Assembly: GCA_002320935.1 (NCBI GenBank)
Contig: DCLG01000042.1
Span: 8,715-15,641, forward strand
DNA from: Pedobacter sp. UBA1654
GTDB lineage: Bacteria > Bacteroidota > Bacteroidia > Sphingobacteriales > Sphingobacteriaceae
Direction of reading: 5' to 3'
DNA length: 6,927 nucleotides
The notes under the pieces are model-generated. The model had not been told where the DNA came from and ran no database searches. It was given only the letters and a program-made list of their open reading frames with translations. The position numbers and the translations under genes are program-made. Below are positions 1 through 5,778 of the stretch, in pieces. Numbering within the stretch: the stretch's first letter is position 1; the number at the start of each line of letters is the position of its first letter.

Positions 1-1046
1 CCATTACCGCCGGCACTCAAAGTTACAAGGGTAGCAACGGATTTTGTGAACAACGTGCAAACTGAAAACAATATGATGAATAAGGGTACGTGACTGTATT
101 CTGAAAAGATGCTGTTGCCTAACATGGAGCTATAATTACCACTTAGCAACTCTTTTATGGTAATGTAACCCTCACCGTAAAGCGCCGGAAACAGGAACAC
201 CATACCGCCAAGCATTAAACCACCAACAACAACCTTTTTATAAGGATGCTCAATATTGGCAAAGAAATGTTTGATGGCGAAATTTGCCCGGGCGAAAAAG
301 ATAGAGAACAAACCAATTAATACCGCAAGCACTACATACCATATTAAGGCATTGGTTTGCCAGCCTTCCGTTACTAGTATAAAGAGCTGCTCTGTATAAA
401 ATAATCTTGCTACCACAGCAGCGGTAGCCGAAGCAAGTAACAAAGGGATAAAAGCTGGTATTGTAAATTCTGGCAGTAATATCTCAATTGCGAAGACCAT
501 GCCTGCAATCGGACTATTGAATGCGCCTGCAATACCTGCAGCGGCACCGCAGGCCAGAAGCATGGTAATTTCGCGGTACGAAAGGCCTAACACTCTACCG
601 AGGGAGGAGCCAATGGCGGAGCCGCTACTCACTATAGGCGATTCCAAACCGACGGAACCACCAAATCCTACCGTAATGGCTGAAGTAATGATTTGCGAGT
701 AAATGTTGTGAGATTCAATGTTACTGGACTTCTTGGATATTCCATACAGAATCGGGGTAAGCCCGGTCTCGAACTTACCTTTCCGGATGAACTTCCGCAC
801 ATATAGCACGGAGAGAAATATCCCGATCATCGGAAAGAAAATATAGAGAAAGTATTTATACTGCCATTGCAGCTCTGTCTGCAAAAAGTGCTCGATGTAA
901 TGGGTTAGTGATTTTAACAGGGAGGCAGCAAGCCCGGCAATAATGCCCACCACCAATGCACAAATGATTAGGAAGTTTCTATTTGATATCTTTGTTCGTC
1001 GAAACTGGTTGAGTTGATCAATATAGTTTACAAACTTCACATACAT
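1..1046 (-). CDS. ClC-family chloride channel/transporter, N-terminal 348 residues (3' end outside window)
   Basis: Integral membrane protein of the ClC family, which moves chloride by channel gating or Cl-/H+ exchange. The reading frame starts at ATG 1046 and is open to the left edge, so the C-terminus is missing. Visible in the translation: a hydrophobic helix at about 24-46; GGSVGLESPIV at 129-139, matching the GxEGP filter segment with the gating glutamate at E135; AGAFNSPIAGMVFAIE at 173-188, the classic second ClC signature; and SAGGN at 344-348, the start of the third conserved filter segment. Two departures stand out. The GSGIP motif is not recognisable (around 93-99 reads TGLTPIL), and the position of the internal proton glutamate (E203 of E. 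coli ClC-ec1) appears to be I189. The gene starts 6 bases after the rluA stop, so it is probably co-transcribed with it. Family assignment is secure; channel versus exchanger and any C-terminal CBS domains cannot be decided here. Confidence 0.93.
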   Translation of the reverse strand, partial: MYVKFVNYIDQLNQFRRTKISNRNFLIICALVVGIIAGLAASLLKSLTHYIEHFLQTELQWQYKYFLYIFFPMIGIFLSVLYVRKFIRKGKFETGLTPILYGISKKSSNIESHNIYSQIITSAITVGFGGSVGLESPIVSSGSAIGSSLGRVLGLSYREITMLLACGAAAGIAGAFNSPIAGMVFAIEILLPEFTIPAFIPLLLASATAAVVARLFYTEQLFILVTEGWQTNALIWYVVLAVLIGLFSIFFARANFAIKHFFANIEHPYKKVVVGGLMLGGMVFLFPALYGEGYITIKELLSGNYSSMLGNSIFSEYSHVPLFIILFSVCTLFTKSVATLVTLSAGGN

Positions 1047-1052
1047 AGGTCT

Positions 1053-1775
1053 TTATTTATCGAATTTATCCAATAACTTAACCAAAGTTGCAAAGTCTTT
1101 TGGGTATGGTGCTTCAATGTTGATCTCCTGATCATCAAGCCCTTTAAAAATGATTTGCTTGGCATGTAAGGCAAATCGCTTCATGATGGGCTGTTCTTCT
1201 TCGTCTTTCGATAATCTGTAACCTTTTTTAATTGACGAAAGGTAGACCGGTTTACCTCGGTACATAACATCACCTACAATGGCGGCACGCTGCGTTGCCA
1301 GGTGAATTCTGATCTGGTGCATACGGCCTGTGATCGGCCTGCATTCTACCAGCGTATAGTGACGGTACTGGATAATGGAATTGAAGTAAGTCTCGGCACG
1401 CTTACCTTCTTTTCTATCTATGGTTACATTTTTATTGCCATCATTCAGAATCGGAAGATCAACGAACAGATTGTCAAAAACAAACTGTCCGTCAACTATA
1501 GCGTGATAGAATTTCTGAATTCTTCTTTTCTCGAATTGAATGGCTACCGTACGGTAAGCTTCAGGGTGTTTGGCAATAATGATTGCACCTGATGTTTCTT
1601 TATCCAGACGGTGGCAGACCTGCGCATCTGGACTGTACTGTTTTGCTAATCGTAATATGTTTACCTCTCCTGAACCACCACGTTCATCTAAGGATGCAAC
1701 AAAGGGTGGCTTGTTGACAACAATAAAGTCGTCATTTTCGAACAGGATCAGGTCTTTAAAGGAAGGATATTTCAA
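1053..1775 (-). CDS. RluA-family RNA pseudouridine synthase (240 aa, TTG start)
   Basis: Converts specific uridines in rRNA or tRNA to pseudouridine in the cytoplasm. The protein carries the family's catalytic motif HRLDKETSG at 55-63, with D58 as the expected nucleophile, followed by GRMHQIRIHLA at 150-160 and RFALHA at 200-205, all in the usual order. It has no N-terminal S4 RNA-binding domain, since the fold begins almost at once with FIVVNKPP at 17-24; this resembles short RluA/RluC-like members. The target uridine cannot be told from sequence, so no specific symbol is given. The start is TTG at 1775: an in-frame TAG lies two codons upstream (1779-1781) and no in-frame ATG precedes the catalytic core, so TTG is the only reasonable start. 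It lies 27 bases after the response-regulator stop and 6 bases before the clc start, suggesting an operon. Confidence 0.93.
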   Translation of the reverse strand: MKYPSFKDLILFENDDFIVVNKPPFVASLDERGGSGEVNILRLAKQYSPDAQVCHRLDKETSGAIIIAKHPEAYRTVAIQFEKRRIQKFYHAIVDGQFVFDNLFVDLPILNDGNKNVTIDRKEGKRAETYFNSIIQYRHYTLVECRPITGRMHQIRIHLATQRAAIVGDVMYRGKPVYLSSIKKGYRLSKDEEEQPIMKRFALHAKQIIFKGLDDQEINIEAPYPKDFATLVKLLDKFDK

Positions 1776-1802
1776 ATTCTAAGTTTCTAAAGCACAAAAG
1801 TA

Positions 1803-2492
1803 CTAAGAAAGTTCGAATTTATACCCCACGCCCTTCACTGTAGAAACATAATGTTCTCCCAACTTTTCCCGCAATTTTCGAATATGGACGTCAATTGTAC
1901 GATTGGTAACGACTACAGAATCCTCCCAAATATTTTTCAGTATAGATTCTCTGGTATATACTTTTCCAGGTTTTGAAGCCAATAGATACAGCAGTTCAAA
2001 CTCCTTTTTAGCAAGCACAACTTTATCTCCACTTTGATACACGAGGTATGCTTCACGATCAATCACCAAGTCACCAATCTCTATCTTGTTTTCTGATGGT
2101 TCTTCTGTGCTGTTGTTGCGACGTAAAATAGCATTGATTCTGCTAACCAGCGCTCTTGGTTTAATGGGTTTTGCGATATAATCATCTGCGCCAACGTTGA
2201 AACCTGCAATTTCAGAGTACTCTTCACTTCTTGCAGTTAAGAACACCATGAAAGTATTTTTAAATTCAGGAATGGCCCTCATTAGCCTACAGGCCTCTAT
2301 TCCGTCCATCTTCGGCATCATGATATCAAGTACAATCAAGTCTGGATGAACCTTCTTTGCAAGCGATATCCCCTCCTGTCCATTACTGGCTGTAAACACG
2401 GTATACCCTTCCTTCTTCAGGTTGTATTCAACAAGCTCTAAGATATCTGGTTCATCATCAACAATTAAAATCTTCTGGTTTGTAGCACTCAT
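1803..2492 (-). CDS. OmpR/PhoB-family response regulator transcription factor (229 aa)
   Basis: Two-component output protein: phosphorylation of the receiver controls DNA binding by the winged-helix domain. The receiver spans about 5-125, with acidic pair D12/D13, phosphoacceptor D56 (LIVLDIMMP), T86 (FLTAR) and K108 (DDYIAKP), so the phosphorylation site is intact. A short linker (about 126-136) leads to a Trans_Reg_C domain at 137-229, with TNRTIDVHIRKLREKLG (196-212) as the recognition helix and TVKGVGYKFE (218-227) as the wing. Full length for the family. Start ATG 2492 follows a weak AAGGAT. No histidine kinase gene flanks it: upstream is a lipoprotein thioredoxin gene and downstream is rluA, so its partner must be encoded elsewhere. 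Three 11-bp-spaced GTTAA repeats lie 48-75 bases upstream of the start and could be its own operator. The regulated process is unknown. Confidence 0.95.
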   Translation of the reverse strand: MSATNQKILIVDDEPDILELVEYNLKKEGYTVFTASNGQEGISLAKKVHPDLIVLDIMMPKMDGIEACRLMRAIPEFKNTFMVFLTARSEEYSEIAGFNVGADDYIAKPIKPRALVSRINAILRRNNSTEEPSENKIEIGDLVIDREAYLVYQSGDKVVLAKKEFELLYLLASKPGKVYTRESILKNIWEDSVVVTNRTIDVHIRKLREKLGEHYVSTVKGVGYKFELS

Positions 2493-2600
2493 ATCCTTAA
2501 ACTATTTGTGACGAAATTAGGCAAAGTAATGTTTCAACGGGTTAAACGCAGGTTAACAAATTGTTAACTCGTAATTTTCAGCTAACATTAGCGAAGTCTA
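2493..2600 (-). promoter_or_regulatory. Putative promoter region of the response-regulator operon
   Basis: This 108-base intergenic stretch is the only sizeable non-coding gap among the five minus-strand genes from gatB to clc. On the minus strand, 2529-2522 reads TTACTTTG, matching seven of eight positions of the Bacteroidota -7 consensus TAnnTTTG. No TTG lies at the usual 17-23 base distance upstream; instead that region is occupied by the tandem GTTAA repeats. A weak upstream element replaced by regulator half-sites is the arrangement expected for an activator-dependent promoter. Motif matching was by eye only. Confidence 0.4.
2540..2572 (-). promoter_or_regulatory. Three tandem direct repeats, 11-bp period: candidate OmpR/PhoB-type operator
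   Basis: On the plus strand GTTAA occurs at 2541, 2552 and 2563, exactly 11 bases apart; on the minus strand this reads as three TTAAC units. The three consecutive 11-mers (2540-2550, 2551-2561, 2562-2572) share the core [GT]GTTAA[AC]. OmpR/PhoB-family regulators bind head-to-tail dimers on direct repeats with about an 11-bp period; the E. coli Pho box and the TTAACA-like repeats of B. subtilis PhoP are known examples. The position directly upstream of a gene for just such a regulator suggests autoregulation. That this protein binds here is inference. Confidence 0.55.
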
Positions 2601-3707
2601 TTATAGTGTTTTTTCCAGAAATGCAGCTAACTCATCTCCTCTCAGGTTCTTAGCGATAATTTTACCTGTTGGATCAATAAGGAAGGAACTTGGAATTGCT
2701 TCAATCTGGTACAATCTTACAGTAGGACCTTCAAAATCGCTTAACTCGCTTGCATGTGCCCAGGTAAGTTTATCTGCAGCAATGGCCTGCTCCCATGCTT
2801 TCGGATCCTTATCAAGCGAAATACCCAATATGGTAAAGTTTTTATCTTTATAAGTGTTATATGCTCTAACAATATTTGGATTCTCATTGCGGCATGGCAT
2901 ACACCAAGATGCCCAGAAATCAAGCAAGACGTATTTACCTTTAAAATCAGCCAGGCTGATCGGCTTCCCATCTATTCCGTTCATTGTGAAGGCCGGAGCA
3001 TCCTGCCCTACCTGTACGCTTTTGAGTTTGGCCATACGCACCAGAAAGTCTGTGACAGCCTGATTGTCATTGAACTTGCTTTTAATCTTGTCTGAATAAG
3101 CAATGAACTGCTCTTCATATTCTGAAGGATTTAGAGAGTTCATGGCATAAAAACTTGTCAACGCATCCGGGTTCTCATTTGCAAACTTTAGTATAAAGTT
3201 CACCATGTCATCAGAAACTTTAATCAATTCAGGGCGTAATTGATCTGCGATCATCTCACGCTTGTCCGGATTGGCACTTACTTGTTTTTCGAAGTTCGCC
3301 TGAATCTCAGCCATCCTAGCATTGTACTTATTCTTGTAGGTATTGAGTTCTTGCAGTTTATCTGCTTCGGTTGCACCAGATATCTCGTAGGCCATACTCT
3401 GATCATTTAAATCTGCATGAAGTTTAATCCTATCGCCGTTTTTTGCAATCACCACATACTCATTCTGATTCGCTGCAACTTTAAAGAAATCTACTGCTTT
3501 TGTAGATCTGCTAAACTTAAATTCGCCCTTATCATTTAAGACTGTTGAGTCAACCGGGATGTTATTGTTGTTGACCAAAGCAAAGAGGTATATTTTAGCT
3601 TGTGGATCACCATTTTCAAACTTTCCTTCAATGGTAAAATCATCATTGCTTTTACAGGCCGCTAAAACGCCTATGCACATCAGGAACAACCAGCTTAGTT
3701 TCTTCAT
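2601..3707 (-). CDS. DUF4369/TlpA-like thioredoxin-fold lipoprotein (368 aa)
   Basis: Predicted envelope-anchored thiol-disulfide oxidoreductase. Residues 1-18 form a lipoprotein signal peptide with lipobox LAAC and lipidated C18, so the mature protein should be tethered on the periplasmic side of a membrane. Residues about 24-110 resemble the DUF4369 beta domain typical of Bacteroidota (FTIEGKFENGDPQAKIYLF), a helical stretch at about 115-230 follows, and a TlpA/AhpC-TSA thioredoxin domain fills about 233-368. The redox motif is FWASWCMPC, with C269 and C272, and the cis-proline loop is EAIPSSFLI, with P339; both are intact. Such proteins usually reduce or resolve disulfides in exported proteins, but the partner here is unknown. 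Its ATG lies one base after the gatB stop, implying co-transcription and possible translational coupling. It ends with tandem stops TAA TAG. Confidence 0.93.
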   Translation of the reverse strand: MKKLSWLFLMCIGVLAACKSNDDFTIEGKFENGDPQAKIYLFALVNNNNIPVDSTVLNDKGEFKFSRSTKAVDFFKVAANQNEYVVIAKNGDRIKLHADLNDQSMAYEISGATEADKLQELNTYKNKYNARMAEIQANFEKQVSANPDKREMIADQLRPELIKVSDDMVNFILKFANENPDALTSFYAMNSLNPSEYEEQFIAYSDKIKSKFNDNQAVTDFLVRMAKLKSVQVGQDAPAFTMNGIDGKPISLADFKGKYVLLDFWASWCMPCRNENPNIVRAYNTYKDKNFTILGISLDKDPKAWEQAIAADKLTWAHASELSDFEGPTVRLYQIEAIPSSFLIDPTGKIIAKNLRGDELAAFLEKTL

Positions 3708-3708
3708 A

Positions 3709-5157
3709 TTATTTTAATTTATCAAGTATAATTGCGTTTACTTTTTGTGGATCTGCTTTTCCTTTAGCGAGTTTCATCACTTCGCCTACAAACAGGCCCA
3801 ATACACCTTTTTTTCCTTTTTTGTAAGCTTGTACCTGCGGATGCAACTTTTCAAGTACCTGGTCTACAAAGCCCTCCAGTTCATCGGTGTCTTCCGCAAT
3901 GAACAGGTTAAGCGCTGTCGCTACAGATTCAACGTCTTCTTGCTGGTCTTTAATATTTGGCAGGAGTTGCTGTAGCGCTATTTGTTGTGTAATCTTCTTT
4001 TCATCAACAAGGTTGATCACTTGCGCAAGCTGGACTGGACTGGTCAAAAACTCCGTGATTGAAATTTGTTGCTCGGCCATCAACGCACGCAATGGACCTA
4101 TAAGCCAGTTTACCAAGCTTTTTTTATGCTTTATATGTGCAGAAGCCTTGTTAAAGTAGGTAAGAAGATCATTATCATCTGCAAGTAAAGCTGCGTCAGA
4201 TCGGTTGATTTTAAACTCCGTCATCAATCCAAGCATAATCTGCTTTGGCAGCAATGGCATACCTGCCTTCACATCAGCCAGCCATACGTCTGAGATCACC
4301 ACAGGTGGTAAATCAGGATCCGGGAAATAACGATAGTCATTTGCCTCTTCCTTGCTTCGCATTGGTGAAGTTGTGCCAGCATCTGCGTCAAAATTCAATG
4401 TGCTTTGGACGATTTCGCCTCCGGATGAAACAACTTCCACCTGGCGTCCAAACTCAAAATCAATAGCCCTGCGGACATTTCTAATGGAGTTCAGGTTCTT
4501 AACTTCACACCGGGTGCCAAATACTGAACTACCTTTTTCTCTGATGGAAATGTTTGCATCACAACGAAGGCTGCCTTCCTCCATATTACCATCGCTCACA
4601 TTGAGGTGACGCACGAGCTTTCTAATTTCAACCAGCAATGCCGAAGCCTCCTCAGCTGAACGGATATCGGGTTCTGTGACAATTTCAATCAAAGGTACGC
4701 CAGCACGGTTAAGGTCTATCATGCTGAAAGCATCATGTTGGTCGTGCATGCTTTTACCTGCATCTTCCTCCAGGTGGATACGATTGATACCAATTGTTTT
4801 TTCCGACCCGTCCGAAAGTGTAATCTTAATATGACCGTTAATACATATTGGCTTGTTATCTTGCGTGATTTGATAGCCTTTTGGCAGATCCGCATAGAAA
4901 TAGTTTTTTCGATCGAAATAGTTCAGCTGATTGATGCTGCAGTTGAGTGCAAGACCAATGCGCATGGCTTTTTCGATAACTTCCTTATTAAGCTTCGGCA
5001 ACGCACCAGGTAATCCAATTGTTACCGGAGAGATATGCGCATTTGCATCGGCGCCGAAGGCAGCGCTGTCTGATGAAAAGATTTTACTTTCAGTATTAAG
5101 CTGAACATGTATTTCCAGCCCTGATACTAATTCAAATTGCGTTTGATCTGTATTCAT
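3709..5157 (-). CDS. gatB: Asp-tRNA(Asn)/Glu-tRNA(Gln) amidotransferase subunit B (482 aa)
   Basis: GatB binds mischarged Glu-tRNA(Gln) or Asp-tRNA(Asn) and, with GatA and GatC, activates and amidates the amino acid in an ATP-dependent step. Family motifs appear in order: GLEIHVQL (13-20), DRKNYFYADLPKGYQITQ (82-99), HLEEDAGKSMH (128-138), DLNRAGVPLIEIVTEPD (148-164), CEVKNLNSIRNVRRAI (217-232) and DYRYFPDPDLPP (274-285). A GatB/YqeY-type helical tail follows (about 335-482), including KKGVLGLFVGEVMKLAKG. The frame is open back to 5502, but the true start is ATG 5157: conserved sequence begins just after it, the length fits the family, and a longer start would run into the opposite-strand gene. 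The zinc-site cysteines found near residues 27-45 in some GatB proteins are replaced (SKIFSSDSAAFG...ISPVTIG), a variation also known in other lineages. gatA and gatC are not in the window. Confidence 0.97.
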   Translation of the reverse strand: MNTDQTQFELVSGLEIHVQLNTESKIFSSDSAAFGADANAHISPVTIGLPGALPKLNKEVIEKAMRIGLALNCSINQLNYFDRKNYFYADLPKGYQITQDNKPICINGHIKITLSDGSEKTIGINRIHLEEDAGKSMHDQHDAFSMIDLNRAGVPLIEIVTEPDIRSAEEASALLVEIRKLVRHLNVSDGNMEEGSLRCDANISIREKGSSVFGTRCEVKNLNSIRNVRRAIDFEFGRQVEVVSSGGEIVQSTLNFDADAGTTSPMRSKEEANDYRYFPDPDLPPVVISDVWLADVKAGMPLLPKQIMLGLMTEFKINRSDAALLADDNDLLTYFNKASAHIKHKKSLVNWLIGPLRALMAEQQISITEFLTSPVQLAQVINLVDEKKITQQIALQQLLPNIKDQQEDVESVATALNLFIAEDTDELEGFVDQVLEKLHPQVQAYKKGKKGVLGLFVGEVMKLAKGKADPQKVNAIILDKLK

Positions 5158-5259
5158 TTCTAAAGCAAAGATAACCAAATATGTTAAACGTTCAGTTTGG
5201 GTGCTATGATGATCGTGGCACAAACTTTGAATTTTGCTTAACACACAAAATGAAATATT
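5158..5259. promoter_or_regulatory. Divergent promoter region between gatB and the secreted-protein gene
   Basis: This 102-base region must drive gatB leftward and the 156-residue gene rightward. At 5221-5229 lies the palindrome CAAACTTTG, which gives a seven-of-eight match to TAnnTTTG on both strands. For the rightward gene, TTTG at 5196-5199 sits 22 bases before AAACTTTG (5222-5229). For the leftward gene, minus-strand TTTG at 5249-5246 sits 17 bases before AAAGTTTG (5228-5221). Separately, CAAAGATA at 5166-5173 is a perfect TAnnTTTG on the minus strand, but it has no TTG at the right distance and would leave almost no leader before gatB. Positions were judged by eye; the real start sites are not known. 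Confidence 0.4.
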
Positions 5260-5730
5260 ATGAAGAGATTGTTGTTGATGGCAACACTTGGCTTTGCGGC
5301 CCTGTGTGTCAGCCCTGCGAAAGCACAGGTTAATGTAAATGTAAATATTGGTGCCCAGCCCGCCTGGGGTCCTGCAGGCTATAATCATGTAGATTATTAC
5401 TATTTGCCAGAGGTTGAAACCTATTATTATGTACCCTCCCGTACATTCATCTACCTGAAAGGCAACAAGTGGGTAAAAACTAAGCGACTGCCCGCAAGGC
5501 ATCGTGGATATGATCTACATAGAGGGCAGAAGGTAGTCATCAATTCACCAAGGCCTTATCTGCGGCATCAAAACTACAGGTCACAATATGGATACGCAAG
5601 CTATGCGCCGGCCCGAGTAAGCAGACAGCGGGTGGTTTACCGTGATTATCCGGTAGCGAAACACCATGGTAAAAAAGACAAGCATAAACATAATAAGGGC
5701 AAGCGGCACCAAGATCGTGGAAGGCATTAA
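5260..5730 (+). CDS. Small secreted Tyr-rich, basic protein of unknown function (156 aa)
   Basis: No function is assigned; it resembles hypothetical exported proteins I associate with Pedobacter-like bacteria. Residues 1-22 form a Sec signal peptide (MKRLLL, hydrophobic core, AKA before Q23). The only cysteine, C16, does not fit a lipobox, so the mature protein should be soluble or surface-associated and free of disulfides. It starts with VNVNVNIG (24-31), continues with an aromatic segment at 41-71 (YYYLPEVETYYYVP, then TFIYLKGNKW) and a conserved-looking KVVINSPRPYLRH (91-103), and ends in a Lys/His/Arg-rich tail (134-156). The mature part is strongly basic. It is the only plus-strand gene here, monocistronic, with its own putative promoter and a strong terminator beginning at its stop codon. 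ATG 5260 is chosen because it directly precedes the signal peptide; no Shine-Dalgarno is evident. Confidence 0.85.
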   Translation: MKRLLLMATLGFAALCVSPAKAQVNVNVNIGAQPAWGPAGYNHVDYYYLPEVETYYYVPSRTFIYLKGNKWVKTKRLPARHRGYDLHRGQKVVINSPRPYLRHQNYRSQYGYASYAPARVSRQRVVYRDYPVAKHHGKKDKHKHNKGKRHQDRGRH

Positions 5731-5767
5731 ACAACAAAGGCACCCTATGGGTGCCTTTGTTGTTTAA
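5727..5767. terminator. Perfect 19-bp hairpin, likely bidirectional intrinsic terminator
   Basis: Arms 5727-5745 and 5749-5767 are exact reverse complements around a three-base loop TAT. The GC-rich top of the stem (GGCACCC/GGGTGCC) is followed on both strands by a T-rich run (TTTGTTGTTT). It lies between convergent genes and includes the TAA stop (5728-5730) of the secreted-protein gene, while the alaS stop is 11 bases beyond the other arm. This fits a shared terminator for both transcripts. Confidence 0.9.
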
Positions 5768-5778
5768 AAACGTGTGAA

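Noticed and set aside
2552..2568. GTTAAC-N5-GTTAAC as an inverted-repeat operator
   Set aside because: GTTAAC is itself a palindrome, so inverted symmetry is automatic; the third copy at the same 11-bp step makes the direct-repeat reading more likely.
2581..2592. Short inverted repeat GCTAACATTAGC after the lipoprotein gene, considered as a terminator
   Set aside because: Only about 4-5 bp of AT-rich stem and no T-run follows on the minus strand, so it is too weak to call.
2741..3095. Several 70-110 codon frames on both strands inside the lipoprotein gene
   Set aside because: They overlap the well-supported thioredoxin coding sequence and have no domain features or plausible start context.
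5250..5333. Out-of-frame 27-codon reading frame starting MKYYEEIVVDG, overlapping the start of the secreted-protein gene
   Set aside because: It begins 10 bases before the true ATG, has no recognisable motif or ribosome binding site, and is best explained as a shadow of the signal-peptide codons.
5158..5502. Upstream extension of the gatB frame by 115 codons
   Set aside because: The added residues show no GatB similarity, lie opposite the coding sequence of the secreted-protein gene and cross the divergent promoter region; conserved GatB sequence begins right after ATG 5157.
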